This document shows, piece after piece, positions 47,674-58,427 of a stretch of DNA of 64,000 bases. Source of the stretch: Siphonodentalium dalli (Eukaryota; Mollusca; Scaphopoda; Gadilida; Siphonodentaliidae); NCBI GenBank assembly GCA_032622095.1, contig CP136068.1, positions 58,174,025 to 58,238,024 of the forward strand. Direction: 5' to 3'. A model generated the notes under the pieces. The model made no database searches. It saw nothing but the letters and a program-made list of their open reading frames with translations, and was not told the origin of the DNA. Numbering within the stretch: the first letter of the stretch is position 1; each line of letters opens with the position of its first letter. Made by a program: the position numbers and the translations under genes.

Positions 47674-48190
47674 GTCCTCTGTCCCATCAAAAGCATTCAA
47701 TAGAAAGTTAGTTCTAATTAAAGAAACTTTCAAACGTGAGCCCCAGACGTTGATTAACTTCTTAGTTAATAACGCGTCAATTGTAAAAAAAAAACAGACA
47801 TAACGCGTTGTCACCTTTGTTCGCCTCACTGAACGATAAACAATACCCGCAGAGGGAGGTCTGTCTATTGCAATAGGGTCGCACGAATTGCAAAATAGCA
47901 TCACGTGCGAGGATGGAGTTACTTCCCATGGATCAAATCATTGATTATATTGCGATGCCAGACGGTTGCGCGAATTCTTTGAACGTATTCCGTTTCATGC
48001 ATGCCATTTGATTAAAAACTACGAATAATGCGATCATTCATGGAATATGGGTGATCAAAATTAAATAATTGTAGGGGCTTGAATAAGAATCGTAGGGGGT
48101 GGATTTTTTCTCCAAAATTAACAATCGTACGGGTACGGTTATTCGGATCACTAGAGTATTTGATTCTTTGCGAGGCCGATCGTGCGACAA

Positions 48191-50299
48191 AATGTCCTGC
48201 GATTTTCCACCGCACAAGCTACGATTTTACCTATATATAGCCTACAATATAGGCTTAACCGGTGCCCGATATTTGTCGTACGATATATATCGCATCGTAC
48301 GCGTGTGCGGCGCGCTAAGGCATGTTTAGGTTTTCCGTATCAATAATAATATTATATGTAGGCCGGTCTATTGCCAATTGTGTAATTTCCAATTTAACAC
48401 AGTCAGGCAACTATTTTCGGTACGGTAGCGTATACACGTGTACAGGTACTGTACATACTTCAATTTATCTCCAAGTTTTACAATATACGTTTAAACATGT
48501 ACACATATTCGCCGTATTAATGACCATATATTCTTTTAAACATATAATAGGATGACCATACTTACCATTACTACTGTAGAAAACATTAACACAACTGTTT
48601 ATTTGAACGTTGATTTACCGTTTTCTCATTTTACTGGAAAAAGCGGTAATAATCGGTAACCATCGGAACAGCAGGATTTTTTTCTCGATGTCGATTATAA
48701 ACAGGCAAACGAAAATATAGTCGAAGTGCCGTTTCAGTTAATCTGTTTATCACTAGAAATGCGTTGGTTTTATGCCAAAATATCGAACATAGAGTCATAG
48801 ACCTATATAATCCGGCTTTTGGTGACAATTTGGTCATAGTTTTCGACTTGTGAACATTTCATGGGGCAGGTGGTCTTTGAATTCATCGATTACAACTGAT
48901 TTACTTACACGAAAATCCACAGGAATACGAATATAATCCACATAAGTGACTAATAATAAAAACTATTACCCATACATATCATACTCTCGTCGAATCTTGA
49001 CATACCGGAAAGCTTGAAAGACCAAGCATCCGGTTAAACGGTTAATCAATTTGAATTTCAAAACTAATAAAATAATTTTCATATCCCTTCAAATATTGTT
49101 TACTTAAGAAAAGGCATCTTTATTTTTGGTACAAAAATATCAATGGTAGGCCCCTATAATTTTGATAAGAACACTTCTATGATGAAAATGTCAACAAAAC
49201 CGGACGAACAGACCCTTATTATTGTTATTTATCAAACAAACAACATTTGGCGCGAATGTGCAACCTATAAATGCCAACAATTTGACGCAGTTGATATTTC
49301 CATATCTGCACGGCATATATTGATTTTCACGAGTAATCAATTTGAGTGGCCTTTATTTTAGAAGCGTGACGTCATCATTATCATCTGTATTTGAAAATGG
49401 TGATATGTTTTCGACTCTGAGATTAAACTAACAAATCTGTAATTCTGACAACGTTTATATCACAATCTATGTTTGAACATAAAGAATACTATCTCCGCTA
49501 CAGGCAAGACTCATGTATTTGTAGAAAATTTCAGATAGAATGGTATTTTGAAGGGGTTATATCGGTGATCACTGGTGTTGACTAGTCTTGGAATACGAGC
49601 TTTTAGTATGGCTTACGCCATACAGGTCGTGGAGCCGATGTTCTTTGAGCTTAGGCGACTAGCTAATGTTTTTAAATACACTTAATTTTAAGAATAAACT
49701 AACATGGGCATTAATGTTAACATTATTGCAGTTTATATTAGCTCTGACACCTACCAGAACGTGTGTATAATTCCGTAATTATTTAATCCAAAAATCCAAT
49801 CCTGAAAACACATGTTGCAAATGACGGAGGCACGAAAAGTAGGAGGTCCTAAATATCACATGACAAACGTGCACGGCACATGTGACAGTTTTCATGGATT
49901 TTGTTGTAGTGAGGCTAGTAGACCAAAGGTCACGCATGCACAGAGTGTAGTTAAACTCGACCTAATTGTAGATAGTTTGGATTTTCCACGGGTATTCAGG
50001 AACGCGTGCAATGTCTGTGTTTACGTTCTGTTATTTGACGGATTTTAAGGATAAATGACACGTAGGTGAGTGGATGGTTTCACACTGGTATTAGTATTTA
50101 GTTGATAAATACATATGCGTTGGTCATAATTGTAACTTTTATAGGAATTATAGCCGCCTATGTTGTTTAAAGGGCAAGATGGATCTTAGCTGGCGTAAGC
50201 CATGATACTAAGATCCAATGGATCTATGGTGTTGACCTGCTTCTAAATTTGTGCAATCTTGGTTTTCAGCTCTTTTATTAGACTAGAAGGATTAATACA
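48191..50299. other. Non-coding; possible small inverted-repeat element
   Basis: Near 49601-49625 'ttagtatggcttacgccata' is mirrored at about 50186-50213 by 'tggcgtaagccatgatacta', which would bound a 0.6-kb element. Near the right end GATCTTAG and CTAAGATC also pair. The frames in this interval (for example 49143-49361, 49812-50048) carry no motif. The rest is AT-rich. Confidence 0.35.
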
Positions 50300-50412
50300 A
50301 TCGTAAATGTCCAAATATTAAAATATGTATTAATCCGAATAGTCTAAATTCTAATTTGTTGGACTATAATCCGAGGTGCTGCGACAAATAAACCCAGGGA
50401 TTTACGAAACAA

Positions 50413-50534
50413 GATGAGGCGATGACATTTACAAATGATCCTAGAGCTGTGTGAGAAGGTGTCAAATAAGCCGGCCACAATAATTTTAAATTAAAAGCTG
50501 AAGCGTTGAAATTAATTTTTTTGTCACGTCCCTA
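50413..50534 (+). repeat. 122-bp direct repeat, right copy
   Basis: This is the near-identical partner of 41488-41609 in the same orientation. It lies about 35 bp outside the right inverted repeat of the nested block, whereas the left copy lies about 200 bp outside the left one. Confidence 0.8.
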
Positions 50535-51009
50535 GTACTCATACTCAAAGAGTCATAGCTTTTAATTTATAACCGCGATAAAAAAAAAAATCCGAAATCA
50601 AAGGCCTTGGACTCCATATGTTTGGCAGTTTGGTCAATATATTGAAATTCAGAAATAATGAGGATATTCATTGCGTTCTCGTTATGTTATGATGCTGATG
50701 CAACAATATAATTAGAATTGGTGAAGCACGTGCACAAAAACCTCACCATCTTGAAAAACGTGAGTCGAAAAAGGAAGAACGACGTCACGTGGTTAGCTTG
50801 CAACAATATTACCGGCGACACTGAAATACCAATATATACCAATATTCATGATATTAGTGTTGTGGGGTGTTCTAAAAACTCAGCATGGCAGAGCAGAAAG
50901 AAAATGTAGTATAAAGGGATGGATGGCCTTCGTTTTAGGTTATATTTTAGAAATAACTGTTGCCAAATTATGAAAATGTCCTCATGAATATACAATACAA
51001 ATACGAAGT

Positions 51010-51595
51010 GGCTAAAGAACGGTATACCGCCCTTTAGTACTGAGGGCTAAAGAACGGTATCTACCGCTCTTTAGTGATGAGGGCTAAAGAGCGGTACGGA
51101 TTATAACGTTACACGCAATGCGCAAAATATTTGGCAACGCACGTGCCGCTCGTCCAACATGGACAGCTCTTTAGCACTGATGGCTAAAGAACGGCACACC
51201 ACTCATTAGCGATGAGAGCTAAAGAGCGATACGGATTATAACGTTATGTGTTGGCGCAATGCGCAAAATATCTTGGCAACGCACGTGCCGCTCATCCAAC
51301 CTGGACCGCTCTTTAGCACCGAGGGCTAAAGAGCAGTAGGCCTATACCGCTCTTTAGCACCAAACGCTAAAGAGTGGTATACCGTTCATTAGCGTATCAG
51401 GCCCATATAGCTAAAGCGTGGTATACCGCTCTTTAGCGTTTGTCACTAAAGAGCAGTATACCGTTCTTTAGCACCAAACGCTAAAGAGCGGTATACCGTT
51501 AATTAGCGCATCAGGCCCATATAGCTAAAGCGTGGTATACCGTACCGCTCTTTGGCGTTTGGTACTAAAGAGCGGTATACCGTTCTTTAGCCACG
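51010..51595. repeat. Tandem array of palindromic GCTAAAGAGCGGTATACC units
   Basis: The unit is a self-complementary motif, ideally GCTAAAGAGCGGTA followed by its own inverse. It appears at least a dozen times with small changes. The clearest case, 51565-51590, has a single mismatched pair. Two higher-order repeats are visible: one of about 141 bp including 'acggattataacgtta' and 'gcaacgcacgtgccgctc' (51083 and 51224), and one of about 111 bp including 'atcaggcccatatagctaaa' (51368 and 51479). There is no open coding frame. Confidence 0.85.
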
Positions 51596-53103
51596 GCCAT
51601 ACAAATAGTACCGTATATATATAGTGCCGGTATATATAGGCCTACCGGGTGGGCTAACTAGTGATAGTATGAAGACCGAGGCTAGAATACCGTATATAGG
51701 CTTAACCACAGCAGAATTATGGGTAACTTTTCAGGATTTAGTCGGAAATATGGGTTGTTGCCATTCATCGGAAAGCTCTCCCCTACGGTACTTCAGCCGG
51801 ACTGCTAAAGTACCGTATACGGCAATTTAGCCGAACTCTATTCAAACTGCTAGAGTAGGCCTACCGTATGCGACACTTTAGAAGTTTGACTAGAGTACCG
51901 TACCGTAGGCCTATATTTTGATTCACATGCCAGGCGATTATATACATAAAATTTTGTGTTTTGAGTAATGATTCTTTATTTCGTGTATGAACTATTTATA
52001 GGCATATACGCGTGATGACTGATTGTCTGGACTGCCCTTGAGTCATGCACAAATCGTTTTGTAATGGTATTTCGACATAGAACTATATAGTCTCTTTCGG
52101 GTCCATGCTATACACTAGTACTATAACCAGCCACGTGATTTAAATTTTGGAAATGGATCATCCTACGTGGATTCAAATCCCCAATTACCTCGTGTTGTCT
52201 GAAAGAGCTCGAATTCCATTGATGCATGTGTCCGTGGAATTGATTGATGTGACAAATGACGTCATGCAAGCAACGCATAGCTCTACGGTACTTTAGCAGT
52301 TTGGCTAAAGTAGCGTATATACGGCATTTTAGCAGTTCGGCTATAAAGTGCCGTAAACGGCACTCTAGCCATCCGTAGTAGTATGAATGCGATATTATCC
52401 ACAAAACACACTTTACGTGAGCCGAGCGTTTGTTTATATACATCACGTAAATAGTGAGCTATAAGCAAAACACTTAACACCGAGGTGATTATTTTAAGAG
52501 AGTGATTCACAGGAACCCATTCAACACCGAAATCCTGAGAGGCAATGCTAGCGAGCGCTTCAGCGGTAGGCCTATATGTTGGAAACAACTTGGTGGCATT
52601 TCTAACCAAAGTTCTCAAGTGGGGTATCCCCGCGGTGTTGAGTATATTAGATTAGATTTTTTAGATTATTGATTGGTAATGATACATATATCTATACAAT
52701 TTTATACAAAAGTTGACACATGTATACAATTGAATAAGCAATATTATGATTATGGGTGGAACTGCGGTCGACATTAACATATAGCTGTAAGTAAGTGATA
52801 AAAAGAGCTCATTTTAGATGTATATTATCAAAAAGAGATTTAACCAGTTAAGTTTTAGGATGGCTAGTCGGTGGTATTAATATTAATACATTTTATTAAT
52901 ACTGGTCAGCCTCTATAATTAAATCTATCATTACCAGGGATAACACTGAAAGGACAACAAATATCCCTCTTATTTCCATAGTTGTCCCTAATACATATGA
53001 TGGGTTTAATTACGAATACTGTCCAGTCTTAACATGATATATAGGCCTACGGTCAGTTGGAGATAGATCAGAAACCAATATTAGGTACGGTACACATATA
53101 TAT
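51596..53103. other. Non-coding; weaker copies of the palindromic motif
   Basis: Diverged units ('ggctaaagtagcgta', 'gctaaagtaccgtatacggc') occur at 51785-51900 and 52280-52375, arranged towards each other around a unique centre. Minus frames at 52108-52618 run through these units and show no protein motif. AT-rich sequence follows to 53103. Confidence 0.45.
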
Positions 53104-54545
53104 ACTAGCAGGTGGACCCAACTTCGTCCGGGCTGTTTCCCCTCTGCTTTTCGGTGAATTGCGCGATTTGACCTTGATTTTTTCTGTCCATTTTGAAGGT
53201 CAAGGTGAGGTGGGGTCACGATTTGATCCGTCCAAAACACTGCCCGGACAAAAGTACCCGACAAAAGTACCCGTCGAAATCGATCCGGTTTTACCCGATT
53301 TCACCTTGAATTGATCATTTTGAAGGTCAAGGTCAGGTCGGGGTCACGATTTGACCCGTCCAAAACACTCAGTGGACAAAAGTAACCCTACGTATAAAAT
53401 TTCGTCGAAATCCCATAAAAATTCGCGAATTGACCTTGAATTGACCCGATTTCAAGGTCAATGTCACGTCACACGGGCAAAGGAATAGGCTTACGACACT
53501 CCCCATACGAAAGTATCCCTAGACACTAATTTTCATCGAAATCCCGTGATATTCGGGCGTTTGACCTTGAAATGACCCGATTTCAAGGTCAATGTCACAT
53601 CGCACGGGCAAATTAATAGGCCCACGCCACTCCCCGGCCGAAAGAACCCCCACATACCAAGTTTCATCGAAATCGGCTCGGCCGTTTTCGAGTCCATCGC
53701 GAACACAGACAGACAGACAGATTTCCCAAAATATATAATAGACTAGCAGGTGGACCCGTCTTCGCCCGGGCTGTTTCCCCTCTGCTTTTCGGCGAATTGC
53801 GCGATTTGACCTTGAATTGTCCATTTTGAAGGTCAAGGTCTGGTGGGGTCACGATTTGACCCGTCCAAAACACTGCCCGGACAAAAGTACCCAACAAAAG
53901 TACCCGTCGAAATCCATCCGGTTTTACCCGATTTGACCTTGAATTGATCATTTTGAAGGTCAAGGTCAGGTCGGTGTCACGATTTGACCCGTCCAAAACA
54001 CTCAGTGGACAAAAGTAACCCCATGTATCAAATTTCGTCGAAATCCCATCAAAATTCGCGATTTGACCTTGAATTGACCCGATGTCAAGGTCAAGGTCAC
54101 GTCGCACGGGCAAACGAATAGGCCTACGACACTCCCCATACGAAAGTATCCCTAGACACTAATTTTCATCGAATTCCCGTGATACTCGGGCGTTTGACCT
54201 TGAAATGACCCGATTTCAAGGTCACGTCGCACGGGCAAATTAACAGGCCCATGCCACCCCCCCCCGGCAGAAAGTACCCCCACATACAAAGTTTCATCGA
54301 AATCGGCTCGGCCGTTTTCGAGTCCATCGCGAACACACAAGCAGACAGACACACACACGCACACACAGATTTCCCAAAATATATAATAGACTAGCAGGTT
54401 AGCCCGCCACTTGCGTGCTTGGTCAGAAACGTGACAATGTTTATGTTTTTCAATGAGTTAATATTGGGTTTTTCAATATTTTACCCGATTTGACCTTGAA
54501 TTGATCATTTTCAAGGTCAAGGTCATGTCGGGGTCACAATATATA
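53104..54545 (+). repeat. Tandem 640-bp repeats rich in TCAAGGTCA/TGACCTTGA
   Basis: Two full units (53104-53741, 53742-54389) and the start of a third (54390-54545) each begin ACTAGCAGG. They contain several TGACCTTGA ... TCAAGGTCA inverted pairs and end with 'ggctcggccgttttcgagtc', an 'agacagacagacag' or 'acacacacgcacacac' run, and 'cccaaaatatataatag'. No protein is encoded. The layout (fixed ends, microsatellite near the 3' end, head-to-tail copies) suggests a non-autonomous mobile repeat. Confidence 0.7.
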
Positions 54546-54753
54546 ATTTGTGGGTACCCGTTTGAAGGTTAAGACTGACCAGATGAAAAATTCCCCCGTT
54601 CCTAGGAACGACAGACATAAGAATGTTTCACACAATGCGACGTCGACGATCCCCGTGTGTTTTTTCACTTATATACGAAGTTTGAGCTCACCTAGGGCGG
54701 AAAAACTTACCCGATCCGCGTTCTTAGGAACACAACACGCTCCGCGTTCTTAG

Positions 54754-54969
54754 GAACACAACACGCTCATTTCTATACACGCCCAGACCCAGAAGAGGTA
54801 TGATTTTTTTAACCTGCCCGTGGCCATTGAGCAGCCCATGACAGAGGTTGTCCACCCTTACGAGATGGTCAATAGTCCCCGCAAAGTTAACCCCGTCGTG
54901 AACCCCATCCTCGCAAAGAGCGGACAGTCAATTAATCCCGTCGTGAACGCCATCACCAACGCGACGTAA
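54754..54969 (+). CDS. Short coding-like fragment, unknown protein
   Basis: This is an open stretch from just after a TAG (54751-54753) to a TAA at 54967-54969. Its latter 60 codons look protein-like: QKRYDFFNLPVAIEQP, then HPYEMVNSPRKVNPVVNP, then GQSINPVVNAITNAT. The segment is GC-rich (C-ending codons) compared with its surroundings and contains an internal near-repeat, VNPVVNPI / INPVVNAI. There is no good start codon upstream of the conserved-looking part (first ATG 54838). It may be a terminal exon or an inserted fragment. The preceding 54700-54770 has a 31-bp tandem duplication ('cgcgttcttaggaacacaac'). I do not recognise the family. Confidence 0.35.
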   Translation, partial: EHNTLISIHAQTQKRYDFFNLPVAIEQPMTEVVHPYEMVNSPRKVNPVVNPILAKSGQSINPVVNAITNAT

Positions 54970-56111
54970 TTTTGTTTGGTATTGTGACCGTGCTATTTAA
55001 TATACCAAATCAGTATATGCCTTTATTACATGCTACACATGTATACTAACTAAGTTATTAAACCTAACTCACTAATATACATTTTATAGCCGCATTGTAA
55101 TCATTTCATTCCGCGTACTTGGTTCATTCCATGTCGCGCTATTCCGTTCTGCACATTCCCCGTTTTCTAGTCTTATCGCTGATCTGTATTTTGCTATTTC
55201 CTATTTCTACTTTCGCCCAATATCTCATCCACTCTATTCTCTACCTTTTATTTACCGCCCAATCTGAGATCTAACTATCGGACACTGAGGTGTTTTAGCC
55301 AATTACAGGTAAGGTTATTTACCGCGCTTTCTCAGTCCGTATTTCGTCACCAAGGTGTAAACATCGCTACATCGTATAACACTCTCAGTGTTATCCTAAT
55401 TTCTTCATGCTCGAAGAATGTTTAATAAGTTTAAGAAGTAATACTATGTTATGACATCTGACCTATGCTTTCCAAAGGATGGTATGTAATATTTGTTATA
55501 TGTTGTCACCCGTTATTATAGCTTGTATTTTAATAATATTGTCTTCGGTTTTGAAACTTTAGTGTTGTCACATTTGCATAAATATATTTGCCCCATAATG
55601 TAGGGAAGTTGGAAATCGCACGCTGCGTTCATAATATCCCTTTTATACCAGCAATATAGGTTTTATTTCTAACTGTTCGTCACAGTTAGGATTGTGTCAA
55701 AATAGTTGTTTATATCGACAATAGGGAAGTTGGTTTATTGACACAATCACATTTCATATATTTATTAATATCCATACTGGATATTTATTCTGCAGCAACT
55801 ACAACCTATGTATTTGTTCACCAGGGTCCTTTTTCTAATTGGACATCTCTCGATTGATGTTTGATGCTCGATGTGATGTTGCTGTCAAGCTGTCTATAAA
55901 GATGTGTTGTGATGTCATCCATGTTGTGATGCTTGTTGGATGTGTTCCGTTCGGTATTGCTTGATTATTCAATTAAATGCATGATGAAGACTCTTAAGGT
56001 AGGCTTAGTGTTTTCATAGACCCTGCCAGATGTTTAGACTCAGAGCCCATAAATGTTTGTGATATAGCGACTGATGGTTCACTAAAGACCCACCCCTGTG
56101 CTCTACCACAA
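54970..56111 (+). other. Non-coding; candidate right part of a Gypsy 5' LTR
   Basis: A TATAAA at 55895-55900, an ATTAAA near 55974 and a CA at 56109-56110 just before a PBS-like site fit an LTR ending at 56110. Its left boundary, probably around 55.45-55.57 kb where several TGTT starts occur, cannot be fixed because the 3' LTR is outside the window. No coding motif is present. Confidence 0.35.
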
Positions 56112-56124
56112 TGGCGCCCACGTG
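56112..56124 (+). promoter_or_regulatory. Candidate primer-binding site (tRNA-Lys type)
   Basis: TGGCGCCCACGTG is close to the tRNA-Lys-type primer site TGGCGCCCAACGTGG, with one A missing, and lies one base after a possible LTR end ('ctctaccaca'). This fits priming of the element whose polyprotein starts at 59470. The 3.3-kb gap to the frame, partly due to an inserted element, is unusually long. Confidence 0.35.
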
Positions 56125-57312
56125 TATAGCTTTAATCTCTGAGTATAGTGTGGAACTTTGAAACTGGCGTGAAAATTGGAACTTGGTGAAATTTCGTGTT
56201 TTCGGTCTAAAAAAAAAAATGACAATCAGGATTTCTGGAGATATTCAGCGTTGGAGTGGAAGAGACAATCAGATTTGAACAGTTTTATGCTAAAAAATGC
56301 ATAAAAAACATAAATTCTGTTGAAAATTGATGAATTTTGTTGAAAATTTAAAATTTTCATGTTATTCAGTGAAATTTGTAAACACATTGTTTTGGTGTGG
56401 CTGTATTCCTTTAATATCATAATTATGTCTAAATTTTTGTATTGTCAGCTCTGTTTAGTCGTTTTTAGCGTTTGGGCAACGTCCAGGCATTAAATTCGAT
56501 TTGTTACTCTGCCAATATATCGTGGTTCGGATTTTGGTAAATTGAAACCCGGTAAAGTTGTGTTTTCCGGATTTTTGTAGTCCGTGGTTTCGTTTCGTTT
56601 CAACTGGGTCACATTTTGGTCAGAACACAAAAATGTAAACAGTAACACGTGAGTTTGTTTTCAAATATTCTGATCAACTTTAGTAGCCTTTAAAGCTAAT
56701 TATTAGCTTTTGTTTAGGTAACTATAGGTGTAGTTAGGTATATAATATATCAGTCCAGCCACACATTATGTATTGTTTGCTGTCAAAGTTTATTCTTTGA
56801 CTGAAATATTGTCATAAAGTGACATCTGTTGATAAATGCATACATGTAGGCCAAATGTCAGCTTATAAATTGCAAGGGGAATATCATTGCATATTACCAG
56901 AGATTTTCTGAAACCGAAATTGGTTGAGAATATTTCAAATTTCTTGACATTCGGTCGTCACTTTTTTGTGACGGTGTGATAAATACCTTTTGTCTCCAAC
57001 ATTATGCAATGCAATTCTGACTTTGCATTAATAAGTTAGTAGTTTTCAGACCTGGTGTTGGACAAATTGTCCCAACTAGTTCTGGTATTACAAGCAGGTG
57101 TTGTCATCTTGGTTTGTTGATAGTCGTGACATGGTAAGTTGGTGTCGGAGTCTGCAGTTGTCGGAGTCTCAGGTTAACGGTGAGTCAACCCTGACCCCTC
57201 CCCTGCCACACCCTCTTTCCCACTGAATTTTGTTTTTGTGAGCCGAGTACGCATCGCGCTTGCTTTCATCTCATTTCATCAGATAGGTGCATGAATTAAA
57301 TTCTTCACAACA
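56125..57312 (+). other. Non-coding leader region of the Gypsy element
   Basis: No plus-strand open frame of note and no gag-like motif appear here. It contains homopolymer A (56210-56218) and T-rich stretches. If the PBS call is right, this is untranslated leader. If not, it is ordinary intergenic sequence. Confidence 0.4.
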
Positions 57313-58427
57313 CTAATTAGGTGGAAGTTAACAGGTCGGGCAAAGATGCAAAATTGGCTTACTAGCGAAATCGGGCTCAGTAAGCCAATTCGATCTTTCG
57401 TTTTAATGTGTTTTGTCGTGTTTTTTCAAAGCACACCTGACTTTGCTAGATGCCGCGAAAATGCGACATCCAATTTTCAACCCATCATTTAGGATGCATT
57501 AGCACGATTTAAAAACCACCATTGTCTCACCTACTTGTAACGGCGTTAATCCCTCTAATTGGTGTTACTTATTGTTCGTTTGATAATTTCAGTGACTATT
57601 TTATAGCTTTGTTCTCGCTCATAAGTTTCTTTTTGAAATGTTCTTGGGCCGGAAATGATAAATTGTGACAGCAGCAGAAAATTTTCACAAGGAACACTTT
57701 TGATTGGCTGTTTATATATCTGGCAAATGCTTGCAAACACGTTTATGATTAGTACTCTTTTTAAAATCTACGGAAGACTGCTTCAGTTTTTCGGCACAAA
57801 TACATTCTAGCCGCCATTTTACCACTCTCGTAGCCGGTTTTTCCTACCGTTCTCGGTGCAAAAAACGTTAATGAGGTCGAGACGCGGGTAATCGTGATAA
57901 CAAGCTCATTTCATTGTCAATGGTCACGCTTCAAAATTTAATCTTTGTTATTTTGTGATTGTCCGTGCGTGCTTCCATACTAATGTTCTCTTAACCATGA
58001 ACATATTAATGTGTATTTGCGAAATAATGTCCTCCAATCAAATTTCTTGCAACCAAAAGCTTACCTTGACCTTTGTGAACAGCTTGTCTTCAAAAAATGA
58101 CGTGGCCGGCCATCACCTGAATTGCGCTACTAACTTCATCTAGGAAGAATATAGGAAGCTTAATTATCGGCTGTCATTAAACACCAATTAAAAGGATTAC
58201 CGCCGTTGCGAGTAGGTGAGACAATGGTGGTTTTTAAAGCGCTCTAATGCGTCGTAAATGATGGGTTGAAAACTGAATTGCGCATTGTCGCGGCACCTGG
58301 CAAAGTCAGGTGTGCGTTGTCAAAACACATTAAAACGAGAGATCGAACTGGCTTACTGAGCCCGATTTCGCTAGTAAGCCAATTTTGCATCTTTGCCCGA
58401 CCTGGTTAACTTAACCAAACTAATTAG
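57313..58427. mobile_element. Foldback/TIR element with about 250-bp arms
   Basis: The left arm (57313-57568) and right arm (58180-58427) are inverted copies. They carry 'acaggtcgggcaaagatgca', 'cgaaatcgggctcagtaagc', 'gtgtgttttgtcgtg'-type and 'accaccattgtctcacctac' landmarks. Both extreme ends read CTAATTAG, which is its own reverse complement and so could be terminal inverted sequence or an 8-bp target duplication. The 0.6-kb centre has no protein motif. It lies between the candidate PBS and the Gypsy frame, so it may have inserted into the retroelement leader. Confidence 0.75.

Larger units (their letters stand above)
44129..47904 (-). pseudogene. Unknown acidic Ser/Thr-rich protein gene, split by a hAT-like insertion
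   Basis: On the minus strand one frame ends at 47674 (GSRLKVSLIRTNFLL then NAFDGTED). It continues in frame at 45115 (YKVSDKLFSLVGVEIKKFRE) once the 45124-47673 element and one copy of its GTCCTCTG duplication are ignored. The long part (about 44129-45115, near 330 codons) has a helical basic N-terminal stretch, then an acidic Ser/Thr-rich linker with SSSCSS and STSTTSSST tracts, then a compact segment KTGCYVLIRKGHHTLPAC followed by VRFFEPCAG. The last 25 residues are hydrophobic and probably non-coding read-through. The insertion adds an immediate TAG. I do not recognise the family. Its place between inverted arms hints at a transposon protein other than the transposase. A shorter product starting downstream cannot be excluded. 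Confidence 0.5.
44009..48190. mobile_element. Inverted-repeat element carrying a minus-strand gene
   Basis: The left arm (44009-44070) reads 'cgatcgtagaaaatcaaaat', 'actctagtgatccgaataat' and 'gtaggggtcggaataa'. The right arm (about 48120-48190) is its inverse ('gttattcggatcactagagt', then 'gaggccgatcgtgcg'). Next to the left arm a 52-bp tandem pair of 'aataatagtaggggtcgg' units lies at 44037-44125. The split gene lies between the arms, suggesting an element-encoded protein. No superfamily was assigned. Confidence 0.45.
41812..50376. mobile_element. Outer nested block bounded by about 65-bp inverted repeats
   Basis: The left boundary has 'gtagtccaacaaattagacg', 'attcggattaa' and 'aatatttggacattta'. 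The right boundary (about 50300-50376) has the inverse ('taaatgtccaaatattaaaa', 'taatccgaatagtct', 'aatttgttggacta'). Inside are a hAT-like element (42481-43579), an inverted-repeat element with a split gene (44009-48190), and two nested hAT-like elements. Whether the whole is one transposon or two related insertions facing each other cannot be decided here. Confidence 0.4.

Noticed and set aside
57955-58143. 62-codon frame inside the foldback element
   Set aside because: It has no motif, its composition is like the flanking non-coding sequence, and its length is within chance for AT-rich DNA.
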